Counted from the stretch's first letter, positions 1 through 8,928 are shown. The stretch is DNA of 57,938 nt from an uncultured Proteiniphilum sp. (GCF_937873925.1 NZ_CALNAT010000188.1:1-57938); one strand, 5' to 3'. Made by a program: numbers and translations. Notes: a model not told the origin generated them from the letters alone.

Positions 1-203
1 TTGCAACGTGGTTTTTTCATAATAGTATTAGATTTAAGGTTAACATGTTTGGCAGAGTGTCGAGAGACATTCTGCCGAATGCTTTTGAGGAGGGTAAAAT
101 GCTTTATCGGAAAACGGGAGTTTTTACCCTGCGGAACAAAAAAAACCCTTTCTATTTTTTATCTCTCCTAAACTTTTTTATTTTTGTAGTATAAAATTCA
201 AGT
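1..203. other. Left-edge intergenic region with two adjacent hairpins
   Basis: No complete gene is visible. Two inverted repeats lie back to back. The first (48-79) has arms around GGCAGAGTGTC (51-61) and GACATTCTGCC (66-76) closed by a GAGA tetraloop of the GNRA type, with one G-U wobble; weaker pairing extends it to about 14 pairs. The second has perfect 9-base arms AGGGTAAAA (91-99) and TTTTACCCT (122-130) around a 22-base loop. An ATG on the minus strand at 20-18 (reading MKKPRC) could be the first codons of a gene leaving the window, but this is too short to support. Confidence 0.5.
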
Positions 204-605
204 ATGCGAAAAATTATTTTCATTCTTTGCCTTGTCTTCCTTTCTTTGCTTCTTCTCCGGTGTGTTTCTGACGAAAAGGCACTCCACAGGAAGCTTGAAG
301 AGATGGCTGCCAACGTCAATGAATCGGCTCCGCTGATGCTCAACCGGTACACCCGGTTTGAAGGGGCTTCCGTGACATCCGGGAATATATTTTGTTATCA
401 CTATACGGTATTGAATACATCGAATCCTGATTCATTGGTGGGAGATGAATTACAGTCATTAAAGGAAAATATCCGAAAAAAGTTCTCATCGCATCCCGAT
501 CTTCGTATTTTCAAGAAGAACAATGTAACCCTTGAGTATGTTTACAATGACGAGAGCGGACGGACTATCCGTTCACTCCGGATTACACCCGAAGATTACC
601 AGTAA
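204..605 (+). CDS. Small hypothetical lipoprotein
   Basis: A 133-residue protein of unrecognised family. Residues 1-19 form a hydrophobic signal peptide ending in a lipobox-like LLRC with Cys20 as the likely lipidated residue; Arg just before the Cys is unusual. The mature part is short, mixed charged/polar, and ends in strand-like sequence (residues about 105-130), so a small alpha/beta periplasmic domain is plausible. It is followed after 11 bases by the GYF/CD225 gene and probably shares its transcript. The start is the only ATG that gives a complete signal peptide. No function is assigned. Confidence 0.75.
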   Translation: MRKIIFILCLVFLSLLLLRCVSDEKALHRKLEEMAANVNESAPLMLNRYTRFEGASVTSGNIFCYHYTVLNTSNPDSLVGDELQSLKENIRKKFSSHPDLRIFKKNNVTLEYVYNDESGRTIRSLRITPEDYQ

Positions 606-616
606 AATAAATATCT

Positions 617-1180
617 ATGAACCGCTATTTTTACATCGACGCTGAAGGAAAGCAAAAAGGAACCTTCTCCCCCGAAGAACTGAGACGGGAGGGGATAAAA
701 CGTGATACGCTTGTGTGGACACAAGGTATGGAGCAGTGGAGACGTGCAGAAGAAATTGAAGAGCTGTACTCCCTGTTTTCCGATACATACAGGGAGCCTC
801 AGGTAATTGCGGATCAGCCTGCCGTCCGGTATGACCGGCCCGGAGAGGCGGCGGGACCGCAGACACACCGACCCATGCCAAAAACCTGGCTGGTGGAGTC
901 GATCCTGGTGACTATTCTCCCGTTTATGCTTTGCAGCAGTGTGCTGAGTCTCCTTGGGATTATCGGTATCGTATATGCTGCACAGGTGGAATCTTTCTAT
1001 AACAGGGGCGACTACGCCGCCTCGCTGGAATCTTCCCGCTCTGCGGCGAAATGGACCAGAATAGCCATGTGGATCGCCATCGGCTGGATAGCGCTGATCG
1101 TGATCGGCATAATACTGTTTGTCGTGTTCATCGGTTCCCTTTCGGGGCTTGCCGGGATGAGTGATTTGCTGAATACTTAA
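617..1180 (+). CDS. GYF_2 and CD225/dispanin-domain membrane protein
   Basis: 187 residues in two parts. Residues 1-55 look like a bacterial GYF_2 domain: aromatic NRYFYID opening, a GTFS turn and the hallmark WTQGMEQW tryptophans. Residues about 90-170 are a CD225/dispanin module: a first hydrophobic hairpin, the conserved GIIGIVYAAQVESFY stretch, then a second transmembrane helix. GYF-like domains bind short proline-rich peptides in characterised families; bacterial CD225 proteins have no settled role. The next gene is a CD225 protein with a proline-rich N-terminus, so the GYF domain here could bind that tail (inference). Starts 11 bases after the upstream lipoprotein gene and 12 bases before the next, suggesting one operon. 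Confidence 0.85.
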   Translation: MNRYFYIDAEGKQKGTFSPEELRREGIKRDTLVWTQGMEQWRRAEEIEELYSLFSDTYREPQVIADQPAVRYDRPGEAAGPQTHRPMPKTWLVESILVTILPFMLCSSVLSLLGIIGIVYAAQVESFYNRGDYAASLESSRSAAKWTRIAMWIAIGWIALIVIGIILFVVFIGSLSGLAGMSDLLNT

Positions 1181-1192
1181 TCCTAAAAAATA

Positions 1193-1588
1193 ATGGAATA
1201 TCAAAACGACTCCGAATTACAGACCTTTCCCGACAGGGAAGACCGGACTCCGATGCCTCCTCCTCCGCCGCAAGAGCCGCCGGCATACGATATCCCCCCG
1301 TTGAAACCGAACAACTGGCTCTGGCAGTCTATTGTGGCTACCTTACTCTGTTGTATGCCCTTCGGGATTGTGGGGATCATCTATGCTGCAAAAGTCGATT
1401 CACTCTACTTTAACGGGAAGTACGAAGAAGCGGAGCGGATAGCCCAGAAAGCAAAGATGTGGACCCTTATTGCCGTCGGAGCGGCGCTGTTATATGTGAT
1501 CTTCTGGGTAATCCTGGTTGTTACCGGTAATCTGCCGGAATACATGGAAAATATCATCGAGAACAATGCAAGCGGTTATAATTTTTAA
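1193..1588 (+). CDS. CD225/dispanin family protein with proline-rich N-terminus
   Basis: 131 residues. The N-terminal 45 residues are acidic and proline-rich (PMPPPPPQEPPAYDIPP), then a CD225 module with two membrane segments (residues about 44-65 and 95-115) joined by the conserved GIIYAAKVDSLYFNGKYEEAERIAQKA-type loop, quoted in part. It resembles the C-terminal half of the preceding protein, so the pair probably arose by duplication or domain shuffling. The proline stretch is a plausible ligand for the neighbouring GYF domain (inference from domain habits only). Biological role unknown; it probably acts in the inner membrane. Confidence 0.85.
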   Translation: MEYQNDSELQTFPDREDRTPMPPPPPQEPPAYDIPPLKPNNWLWQSIVATLLCCMPFGIVGIIYAAKVDSLYFNGKYEEAERIAQKAKMWTLIAVGAALLYVIFWVILVVTGNLPEYMENIIENNASGYNF

Positions 1589-1608
1589 ACGCTTTTCTGC
1601 GGGGTATC

Positions 1609-1992
1609 GTGGGTAAAGGACTAAAAATAGCAATAGGCGCTGCCGTAAGTGTTTTGCTTGTGGCGGCGCTTTATCTTTTTTATATTTTCGACCCGGAGGC
1701 GCAGCCGCTTTTCCCGAAATGTCCCTTTTTGCTTGTGACGGGCTACGAATGCCCGGGATGCGGTTCGCAAAGGGCCGTCCATAGCCTGCTGCATCTCGAT
1801 ATCGGAGCCGCGCTGAAGTACAACGCTTTTATGGTGCTGGCGTTGCCGTATATATTTCTGGGGATCTATCTGGAGTATTTCGGCGGGAAAAAGCGATATC
1901 CCGGGATTGAAAAATTCTTTTTCGACAAGTGGTCGGCTGTCGTGCTGTTAGTTGTAATAATTGCTTATTGGATCTTGAGAAATCTATTATAA
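1609..1992 (+). CDS. DUF2752 family membrane protein
   Basis: 127 residues, GTG start at 1609 chosen because it gives a complete first membrane helix (residues 5-28). The DUF2752 hallmark is present: CPFLLVTGYECPGCGSQRA, with the conserved CPGCGxxRA core followed by HSLLHLDIGAALKYNAF and two further hydrophobic segments. Function is unknown; the cysteine cluster suggests metal binding or redox chemistry in the membrane (inference). It lies 20 bases after the CD225 gene and closes this small plus-strand cluster, running towards uvrA on the opposite strand. Confidence 0.85.
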   Translation: MGKGLKIAIGAAVSVLLVAALYLFYIFDPEAQPLFPKCPFLLVTGYECPGCGSQRAVHSLLHLDIGAALKYNAFMVLALPYIFLGIYLEYFGGKKRYPGIEKFFFDKWSAVVLLVVIIAYWILRNLL

Positions 1993-2146
1993 ATCCGGAC
2001 TTCCTCAGGAAATCTTTTGCCTCTTTAAGGAGGATTATGATCTAAGTACATGATCCGTATCATGATCCCGAAAAATTCGCTTATAGTCGGCCTAACTCAA
2101 CAAATATAGACGGTTTTGGTTTAATAACCAAATAATTAACTTGTTC

Positions 2147-4942
2147 TTAACGTAGTTTCTCCTTCAGGAAACGGCCTGTATATGATTGTTTACACTGCAC
2201 GAGCTGCTCCGGCGTTCCTTCACACACTACATAACCTCCCGCTTTTCCTCCTTCCGGCCCGATATCGATAATATGATCGGCACATTTAATGATCTCCATA
2301 TTGTGTTCGATGATGATCACCGTATGCCCGCGCTCTATAAGCGCATTAAACGCCTGGAGCAACGTTTTGATATCATGGAAATGCAGGCCGGTGGTCGGTT
2401 CGTCGAAAATGAAGACAGTCGGTTGCGCCTGCTCCTCGCCCAGGTAAAAGGCCAGCTTTACGCGCTGGTTCTCACCTCCGGAAAGGGTGGAGGAAGACTG
2501 TCCCAGCTTGATGTATCCCAGCCCTACATCCTGTAAGGGCTGCATTTTTTTTACGATCTTCTTCTCTGTCGCCCCCTTCTGCTGTCCGAAAAAGTCGATC
2601 GCCTGGTTTACCGTCATCTCCAGTACATCATAAATGGTCACTCCTTTGTACTCTATTTCCAGTACTTCGGGTGAGAACCGTTTCCCGTGGCACGATTCGC
2701 ATTCCAGCCGGATATCGGCCATAAACTGCATTTCCACGGTAATGGTTCCTTCGCCTTTACACTCACTGCAGCGGCCCCCTTCCACATTGAACGAGAAATA
2801 GGCCGGCGAAAAACCCATCTGCTTTGCCAACGGCTGTGCCGCAAAGAGTTTTCGGATCTCGTCGAATGCCTTGAGATAGGTTACCGGGTTGGAACGCGAT
2901 GACTTCCCGATGGGATTCTGATCTACATATTCCACTCCTTTCATCAGCTTGAGATCGCCCCCGATGCCGTTGAATTCGGCAGGCTCCAGCGCCGTGCCTT
3001 TATAGTGATGTTGCAGGGCATTGAAGAGGACATTGTTCACGAGCGACGATTTTCCCGAACCGCTGACGCCGGTCACCACAGTCATCACGTTCAGCGGGAA
3101 TTTTACGTCGATATTCTTCAGATTATGCTGTCGGGCCCCTTTCACCTCGAGGTAGTTATTCCATTTGCGGCGGATTCCGGGAATCTCGATCCGCTCCTCG
3201 CCCGTAAGGTATTTGACGGTATAGCTGTCGCTTTTTTTCTCCAGCTCGGCCACGTTGCCCTGATAGATCACTTCTCCTCCCAGACGTCCCGCCTTGGGGC
3301 CTATGTCGATGATGTAATCCGCGGCACGGATGATCTCTTCATCGTGTTCCACCACCACCACCGTGTTGCCCATACGTTGTAACTCACGCAATACGCCGAT
3401 CAGCAGGTGGGTGTCGCGTGAATGAAGCCCGATACTCGGCTCGTCGAGGATATAAAGCGATCCCACCAGGCTGCTGCCCAGCGACGACACCAGGTTGATA
3501 CGCTGGCTTTCACCGCCCGAAAGGGTGTTCGAGAGACGGTTGAGGGTGAGGTAGCCAAGCCCTGTATCCAGAAGGAACCGTACCCGGTTCTTTATTTCCG
3601 TGAGAAGCCGTTCCGCGATGACGGCGTCGGTTTCGTTTAATTCAAGTTGATCGAAGAACTCTTTCAACTCCGTTACCGGCAACATGACCAGTTCTGTGAT
3701 AGATTTCCCGTCCACTTTTACGTATGACGCTTCCTGCTTGAGCCGCGATCCCTTGCACAGGGGACAGGTGGTTTTGCCGCGGTAACGCGCCAGCATGACC
3801 CGGTATTGGATCTTATAGAGATTCCTTTCCAGCATCCCGAAAAAATCGTGGATCCCGTAGATGCTAAAGTCGTGACGCCCATTCCAGAGGATATCCTTTT
3901 CCTCATCCGTCAGGTCATAATAGGCGCGGTGGATAGGAAAATCGACTTTGTAGGCATTCTGTACGAATTCCTTTCTCCATTCGCTCATCTTTTCCCCCCT
4001 CCAACACTGTGCGCACTCCTCCTGTACCGAGAGGCTCTTGTCGGGAATCACCAGGTTCTCATCGATACCCACCACCTTTCCAAACCCTTCGCATTTGGGA
4101 CAAGCGCCGGCGGGACTGTTGAAGTTGAACATCATCTCGGTGGGTTCTTCGAACGTGAGACCGTCCGCCTCGAAACGATTGGAAAAGGTGAACGACTCAA
4201 TCCCGTTCTCACTCCAGAAACGGACAATGCATTCGCCGTTGCCCTCCAGAAAAGCGGTCTCTACCGAGTCGGACAGCCGGTTCACCGTCGCTTTATCGGA
4301 AGAGCATGAGAGCCGGTCGATCACCAGTAACACCTCGTTTACGGGTGGCAACTTCTTCTGCTCCAACAGTTCGTCGATACGGTAGAACTGTTCTCCCACA
4401 TCCACACGGGTAAAACCCTCTTTCAGCAGTATCTCCAGCTGGCTTCGCAGGTCGCGCCCGTTCCTCAGCTGGATATGCGACAGGACCGCCATGCGGGTAC
4501 CTTCCCGGTATTCTTCCATTTTTGCCACCACATCATGGACATAATGGCGTTTTACCTCCTTGCCCGAAACAGGTGAGATGGTCTTGCCGATGCGGGCATA
4601 AAGCAACCGCAGGTATTCATATATTTCGGTAGAAGTACCCACCGTGGAACGCGGGTTGCGGGAGGTGGTTTTCTGTTCGATGGCGATGGCAGGGGGAATG
4701 CCCCGTATATAATCGCACTCCGGCTTGTTCATGCGCCCGAGGAACTGCCGTGCATAAGCCGAGAGGCTCTCTACATAACGCCGCTGCCCTTCGGCATACA
4801 ACGTGTCGAATGCCAGTGACGATTTTCCTGATCCGGAGAGTCCCGTGATAACCGTGAAAGTGTTGCGGGGGATGTTTACGTCGATGTTTTTGAGGTTGTT
4901 GACGCGTGCACCTTTTATTTCGATCTGTTTTGGATTATTCAT
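2147..4942 (-). CDS. uvrA: Excinuclease ABC subunit A (UvrA)
   Basis: DNA-damage recognition ATPase of nucleotide excision repair. From the chosen ATG it is 931 residues, close to the family norm. Walker A GLSGSGKSS is at residues 34-42, the first ABC signature is LSGGESQR, the second Walker A is GVSGSGKSS and the second signature is LSGGENQR. Zinc-binding cysteines are seen in CPLCKG and in the C-terminal CSECKGEG / CESCHGKRF finger. The insertion-domain finger keeps only CPKCEG: the earlier CxxC pair of the E. coli-type finger is replaced by an SNRFEADG stretch. A longer frame begins at 5035, but a promoter-like TATCTTTG (4963-4970) lies inside it and the family-typical N-terminus starts at 4942. 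A convergent neighbour lies downstream; the antiporter is divergent upstream. Confidence 0.97.
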   Translation of the reverse strand: MNNPKQIEIKGARVNNLKNIDVNIPRNTFTVITGLSGSGKSSLAFDTLYAEGQRRYVESLSAYARQFLGRMNKPECDYIRGIPPAIAIEQKTTSRNPRSTVGTSTEIYEYLRLLYARIGKTISPVSGKEVKRHYVHDVVAKMEEYREGTRMAVLSHIQLRNGRDLRSQLEILLKEGFTRVDVGEQFYRIDELLEQKKLPPVNEVLLVIDRLSCSSDKATVNRLSDSVETAFLEGNGECIVRFWSENGIESFTFSNRFEADGLTFEEPTEMMFNFNSPAGACPKCEGFGKVVGIDENLVIPDKSLSVQEECAQCWRGEKMSEWRKEFVQNAYKVDFPIHRAYYDLTDEEKDILWNGRHDFSIYGIHDFFGMLERNLYKIQYRVMLARYRGKTTCPLCKGSRLKQEASYVKVDGKSITELVMLPVTELKEFFDQLELNETDAVIAERLLTEIKNRVRFLLDTGLGYLTLNRLSNTLSGGESQRINLVSSLGSSLVGSLYILDEPSIGLHSRDTHLLIGVLRELQRMGNTVVVVEHDEEIIRAADYIIDIGPKAGRLGGEVIYQGNVAELEKKSDSYTVKYLTGEERIEIPGIRRKWNNYLEVKGARQHNLKNIDVKFPLNVMTVVTGVSGSGKSSLVNNVLFNALQHHYKGTALEPAEFNGIGGDLKLMKGVEYVDQNPIGKSSRSNPVTYLKAFDEIRKLFAAQPLAKQMGFSPAYFSFNVEGGRCSECKGEGTITVEMQFMADIRLECESCHGKRFSPEVLEIEYKGVTIYDVLEMTVNQAIDFFGQQKGATEKKIVKKMQPLQDVGLGYIKLGQSSSTLSGGENQRVKLAFYLGEEQAQPTVFIFDEPTTGLHFHDIKTLLQAFNALIERGHTVIIIEHNMEIIKCADHIIDIGPEGGKAGGYVVCEGTPEQLVQCKQSYTGRFLKEKLR

Positions 4943-4962
4943 ATAACCTTTGCTATAACCCG

Positions 4963-4970
4963 CAAAGATA
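4963..4970 (-). promoter_or_regulatory. Predicted Bacteroidota -7 promoter element for uvrA
   Basis: Reads TATCTTTG on the minus strand, an exact match to TAnnTTTG, 20 bases upstream of the chosen uvrA ATG. No clear -33 TTTG was seen, so the call rests on the -7 box and its position. Confidence 0.55.
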
Positions 4971-5045
4971 AGGATTTTATCTCTCTCGATAAAGGTCATG
5001 GGTGATAAAAAGGGATCAGTCGCCCGATAAATCAAAGAAAAGAAT

Positions 5046-5053
5046 TATTTTTG
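5046..5053 (+). promoter_or_regulatory. Predicted -7 promoter element for the antiporter
   Basis: Reads TATTTTTG, an exact TAnnTTTG match. Transcription would begin near 5060, so an ATG at 5061 would be leaderless while the ATG at 5112 would have a leader of about 50 bases. No -33 element was seen. Confidence 0.4.
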
Positions 5054-5111
5054 TTGCTGAATGTGGAAATCTACCTTCCGGAATCTGTTCCCAAATCTCA
5101 AGAGTCACCCT

Positions 5112-7181
5112 ATGGAAGCTTTTCTTTCAGAATTACAACATGAATTTGCCTTACCGTTTTCCAACCCGGTATTGATCTTCGCGCTGCTTTTGGCGATTGT
5201 GCTTCTGGCGCCCATCCTCCTCAAACGGATCAATGTGCCGAGTATCATCGGGCTGATCGTGGCGGGTGTTATTATCGGTCCCCACGGGCTTAACTGGATC
5301 GATAATACCCATGCCGGTGTGGAGATGTTTTCCACCATAGGATTGCTGTATATTATGTTTATCGTGGGATTGGAACTCGATCTGGGTGAGTTTGTGCTGC
5401 ATAAGAACAGAAGTCTCGCTTTTGGTTTTTACACCTTTGGTATCCCCCTGCTCGTCGGCTACCCTGTTTGTCATTATCTGCTCGGCTACGATGCGAATGC
5501 CAGTTTCCTTACGGCAAGTATGTTCTCTACCCATACCCTGGTAGCCTATCCCATTGTGAGCCGTATGGGGATTGCACGTAACCAGGCCGTGGCAATTACG
5601 GTGGGAGGTACCATCCTTACCGATACGGCCGTGCTGATTATCCTCGCACTGGTTTTGTCCAACAGCAACGGGGAACTGGATGCCGGTTTCCTTATAAGGT
5701 TGCTACTCTCGCTAACGCTCTTCTCACTGGTTATTTTCCTGATAGTACCCCGCATTGCCAAATGGTTTTTTAAGAGAGCTACCTCCGAAAAATATTCTAC
5801 CTTTATCTTTGTGCTTTTTGTGGTATTTTCTGCCGGTTTCATGGTAGAACTGGGAGGAATTGAGCCCATCATCGGGGCATTTGCCGCGGGACTGGCCCTG
5901 AACAGGCTGATCCCTCATTCATCGGCATTGATGAACCGGATTGAGTTCTTCGGGAATGCGCTCTTTATCCCCTTTTTTCTGATCTCGGTAGGGATGCTGG
6001 TCGATATCACCGTGGTACTGGACGGGCCACGTACCCTTATCGTGGCGTCGACGCTTACGCTGGTAGCGCTGCTGGGGAAATGGTTGGCGGCATGGGCGAC
6101 ACAAAAGACATTCCGTTACTCAAATACCCAGAGAAATCTTATTTTCGGACTGAGCAGTTCACATGCAGCTGCTACGCTGGCCATCATTCTTGTGGGCTAC
6201 AGGGCGGATCTGCTGGATGAATATATTCTGAACGGGACCATTATCCTTATCCTTCTTACCTGTATCGTGGCTTCGGCCTATACGCAAAGGGCAGCCAGGA
6301 AGATAGCGATCAGCGAGGAGAACGAACCCCTTACGCCCTCTTCCATGGGCGAATTTGCCCAGGAGAAAATTCTGGTGCCTATTGCTAACCCCACCAATAT
6401 CGGTCAGCATGTGGAACTGGCATTGTTGCTGAAAGATAAAAAATCGGTGAATCCCGTCTCACTGTTGGGGGTAGTGCCCAACAACCAGGAGGCGGAAAAA
6501 AATATAGTGAGCTTCAGGAAACAGTTGCAGGATCTTGTTTCCAGAGCTACGGCGGCTGAGGTGAACGTAGATATTATTACTACCATCGACCATAATCCGG
6601 CGGATGGTATTGTGCGCACAGCACGTGAGACGATGTCGGATATCGTGATCTTGGGATGGCCGGGCAAAGCGGGGCTATGGGATAAACTGCTGGGAGAGAA
6701 AGTCGACCTGATCATTAAGAATATGGATAAGAATCTGTTTGTCTGCCATGTGGAACAAAATCTTATTTTAAGCAAACGGATTGTGGTGATCTCGCCGCCC
6801 CTGGCTGAAAAAGAAGATGGCTTCGGGCTGTGGGTGAGTAAAGTGACAAAACTCTCCTCTGAGTTGTCCATCCCGGTACTGCACCTGGGACATCCCGATA
6901 CGCAGAAGATCATTTCCGGACAGAAAAAAGCGGGGAATTTTACTTTCCAGCCGTTTGTGGATTGGAACAACCCGTTGTCCTGCGGCGACCTGATCAAAAA
7001 AGATGATTTGATCATGCTGGTTTCAGCTCACATCGGATATATTTCCCATATCCCGGTTTTGGAGAGTCTGCCGACCCGCTTAGAGAACCGTTTCCCACAC
7101 CATAACCGTATCGTTGTCTATCCCAAACAACATTTCGCAGATCAGTTGCTGGAAACCGATGATCATATTTTTATTCCGTAG
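5112..7181 (+). CDS. CPA2-type cation:proton antiporter with C-terminal universal-stress-like region
   Basis: Monovalent cation/proton antiporter of the KefB/NapA type in the inner membrane. About 12 hydrophobic segments fill residues 15-390. They include the family pattern VPSIIGLIVAGVIIGPHGL near the N-terminus, GTILTDTAVLIILAL (the Asp-bearing exchange helix region; the usual ND is TD here), and GAFAAGLALNRL. Residues about 420-690 are soluble and resemble tandem universal-stress (USP) domains (KILVPIANPTN, DIVILGWPGK, RIVVISPP), a known arrangement in Bacteroidota antiporters. An in-frame ATG at 5061 would add 17 residues; 5112 is preferred because the predicted promoter is at 5046-5053. 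Transported ion not determinable from sequence. Confidence 0.9.
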   Translation: MEAFLSELQHEFALPFSNPVLIFALLLAIVLLAPILLKRINVPSIIGLIVAGVIIGPHGLNWIDNTHAGVEMFSTIGLLYIMFIVGLELDLGEFVLHKNRSLAFGFYTFGIPLLVGYPVCHYLLGYDANASFLTASMFSTHTLVAYPIVSRMGIARNQAVAITVGGTILTDTAVLIILALVLSNSNGELDAGFLIRLLLSLTLFSLVIFLIVPRIAKWFFKRATSEKYSTFIFVLFVVFSAGFMVELGGIEPIIGAFAAGLALNRLIPHSSALMNRIEFFGNALFIPFFLISVGMLVDITVVLDGPRTLIVASTLTLVALLGKWLAAWATQKTFRYSNTQRNLIFGLSSSHAAATLAIILVGYRADLLDEYILNGTIILILLTCIVASAYTQRAARKIAISEENEPLTPSSMGEFAQEKILVPIANPTNIGQHVELALLLKDKKSVNPVSLLGVVPNNQEAEKNIVSFRKQLQDLVSRATAAEVNVDIITTIDHNPADGIVRTARETMSDIVILGWPGKAGLWDKLLGEKVDLIIKNMDKNLFVCHVEQNLILSKRIVVISPPLAEKEDGFGLWVSKVTKLSSELSIPVLHLGHPDTQKIISGQKKAGNFTFQPFVDWNNPLSCGDLIKKDDLIMLVSAHIGYISHIPVLESLPTRLENRFPHHNRIVVYPKQHFADQLLETDDHIFIP

Positions 7182-7182
7182 A

Positions 7183-7211
7183 ATTTAAGATTTAAAATTT
7201 CAAGATTCAAG
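7183..7211. repeat. Heptamer mini-array ATTYAAR x4
   Basis: Units ATTTAAG, ATTTAAA, ATTTCAAG (one extra T) and ATTCAAG stand in tandem directly after the antiporter stop codon. A weaker run of related 7-mers follows at 7252-7272. The unit is the same heptamer family as at 18971-18998 and, inverted, 21541-21568. Confidence 0.7.
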
Positions 7212-7319
7212 ATCTGACTACGTCGATTTTGGCTCCGCCGAATGTTGTTTCAATTCAAAATTTAGGAATTTGAGTGTGTAATAAATGGATTTAATGGTAA
7301 TTAATTGGTAATTGATAAA

Positions 7320-8840
7320 ATGAATCAGTTTGTTCGATTTAGTTGTTTTTTGTTTATTATTGGGATGATCACTGCCTGTGGCACTGCAAAACAATCCCTG
7401 ACGCATACTCCCGATGCTGCCCCGAAACGCGAATTTCGCGGCGCATGGGTGCAGACAGTAGGGCAATCGCGTTACAGCCAGATGAACAGTGCCGCCATGA
7501 AGCATTATATTTCCGCTATGATGCAGAAATTCGATGAAGCGGGCATCAATGCTGTTATTTTCCAGATCCGTCCCGAAGCCGACGCTTTCTACCGGTCGGA
7601 ACTGGAACCCTGGAGCCGGTTTCTGGCCGGTGAACAGGGGAAAGCGCCCGACGATCCCACCTTCGACCCTCTGGCTTTTCTCATCGAAGAGTGCCATAAA
7701 CGGGGGATGGAGTTCCACGCCTGGCTGAATCCCTATCGGGTAAAGACCAATACCAACAATACGCTTGCAAAAAGCCATCTCTATTGGAAACATCCGGAGC
7801 GTTTCGTTCAGTACGGGAACCAGTTGTTTTTTGATCCGGGGCTGCCTGAAAACCGGGGATTTATATGTGAAGTGGTGCGTGATATTGTTACACGCTATGA
7901 GGTGGATGCCATCCATATGGATGACTATTTTTATCCTTATCCCATAGCGGGAGCCTCTTTCCCCGACGACAACAGTTTCAGGATGTATGCTGCTTCGCAG
8001 GGGTTTTCCCCTTCGCAGCGCGGCGACTGGCGCCGTAACAACGTAAACCTGCTTATCCAGCAGATAAAACTGACTATTGCCGGCTCCAAACCGTGGGTGC
8101 GTTTCGGCATCAGCCCCTTCGGGATTTACCGGAACAAGCGGAGCGACCCGAACGGGAGCGATACCAACGGTTTGCAGAACTACGACGACCTGTATGCCGA
8201 TATTAAACTGTGGGTGGAGAAAGGGTGGATCGATTACAACCTGCCGCAACTCTATTGGGAGATCGGTCATAGCGCTGCCGATTATACCACCCTGCTGCAT
8301 TGGTGGAATGCCAATAACTTCGAACAACACCTTTATATCGGGCAAGACCTGAAACGAAGCATCGACAAGAACGAGTTAAACGTAAAGATCCGCCAGTCAC
8401 GCGAAATGTCTTTTGTACATGGCAATTGCTACTGGTACGGCTACCAGATACTCGATAATTTTGCCGGAGTAGCGGATGCCCTGAGAACCGACATTCATCG
8501 TGCCAAAGCGTTGCTTCCCGCATATACACATCTGTACAAAGGACGTCCCGCCACCGTAAAGAAACTGACGGACGTGTACACCGAGGATATGCATTTCCTC
8601 ACCTGGGAACATAAGAAGGCTCCCGTGGATCCCGAATCGGCACAACGATTTGTGGTCTACCGTTTCCGCCGGGGAGAGAAGGTGGATATCAACCGGGCGG
8701 AAAATATTGTGAAGATTACGCCTGACAACTTTTTCGTACTTCCTTATGAAGATGGCGGAACCCGTTATACCTATGTGGTAACCGCACTTGACGCTTTTCA
8801 TAACGAAAGCAAGCCGGCAAAGACCAAGGTGAAGCTGTAA
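7320..8840 (+). CDS. GHL10/DUF187 family lipoprotein (DigH/YngK-like glycosyl hydrolase)
   Basis: About 506 residues from the ATG at 7320; an upstream TTG at 7305 would only add five residues. The N-terminus is a lipoprotein signal ending ITAC. The body (residues about 35-370) is the glycosyl-hydrolase-like-10 TIM barrel: REFRGAWVQTV opening, NAVIFQIRPEADAFY, FHAWLNPYRV, DAIHMDDYFYPYP and the DYNLPQLYWEIGH block. A fibronectin-type-III-like domain follows (about 405-505). E. coli DigH (YddW) of this family cuts peptide-free peptidoglycan strands during division, so a cell-envelope glycan role is likely; the exact substrate is inferred. It stands alone between the antiporter and the methyltransferase, with heptamer-repeat DNA upstream. 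Confidence 0.88.
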   Translation: MNQFVRFSCFLFIIGMITACGTAKQSLTHTPDAAPKREFRGAWVQTVGQSRYSQMNSAAMKHYISAMMQKFDEAGINAVIFQIRPEADAFYRSELEPWSRFLAGEQGKAPDDPTFDPLAFLIEECHKRGMEFHAWLNPYRVKTNTNNTLAKSHLYWKHPERFVQYGNQLFFDPGLPENRGFICEVVRDIVTRYEVDAIHMDDYFYPYPIAGASFPDDNSFRMYAASQGFSPSQRGDWRRNNVNLLIQQIKLTIAGSKPWVRFGISPFGIYRNKRSDPNGSDTNGLQNYDDLYADIKLWVEKGWIDYNLPQLYWEIGHSAADYTTLLHWWNANNFEQHLYIGQDLKRSIDKNELNVKIRQSREMSFVHGNCYWYGYQILDNFAGVADALRTDIHRAKALLPAYTHLYKGRPATVKKLTDVYTEDMHFLTWEHKKAPVDPESAQRFVVYRFRRGEKVDINRAENIVKITPDNFFVLPYEDGGTRYTYVVTALDAFHNESKPAKTKVKL

Positions 8841-8897
8841 AACAGGGAAATATTGATTTTGTTTGCCGGCGATAGGGTAAAATCGTTTCACGGATGT

Positions 8898-8905
8898 TAT
8901 CTTTG
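8898..8905 (+). promoter_or_regulatory. Predicted -7 promoter element upstream of the THUMP methyltransferase
   Basis: TATCTTTG, exact TAnnTTTG match, 24 bases upstream of the ATG at 8929. A Shine-Dalgarno-like AAAAGGAGAA lies between box and start, which is uncommon for this group and supports the start. Confidence 0.6.
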
Positions 8906-8928
8906 TACCCATATTAAAAGGAGAACGG

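Noticed and set aside
596..1204. 202-codon minus-strand frame over the GYF/CD225 gene
   Set aside because: His/Arg-rich mirror-type composition and no family; the plus frame has clear domains.
2115..2132. Hairpin TTTGGTT/AACCAAA between DUF2752 and uvrA as terminator
   Set aside because: Short, A/T-rich stem and no T tract after it on either strand.
4943..5035. 31-codon N-terminal extension of uvrA
   Set aside because: A consensus -7 box lies inside it and the extension does not resemble UvrA.
7218..8345. 375-codon minus-strand frame over the DigH-like gene
   Set aside because: The plus-strand product matches a known family with a lipoprotein signal; the antisense product has no recognisable features.
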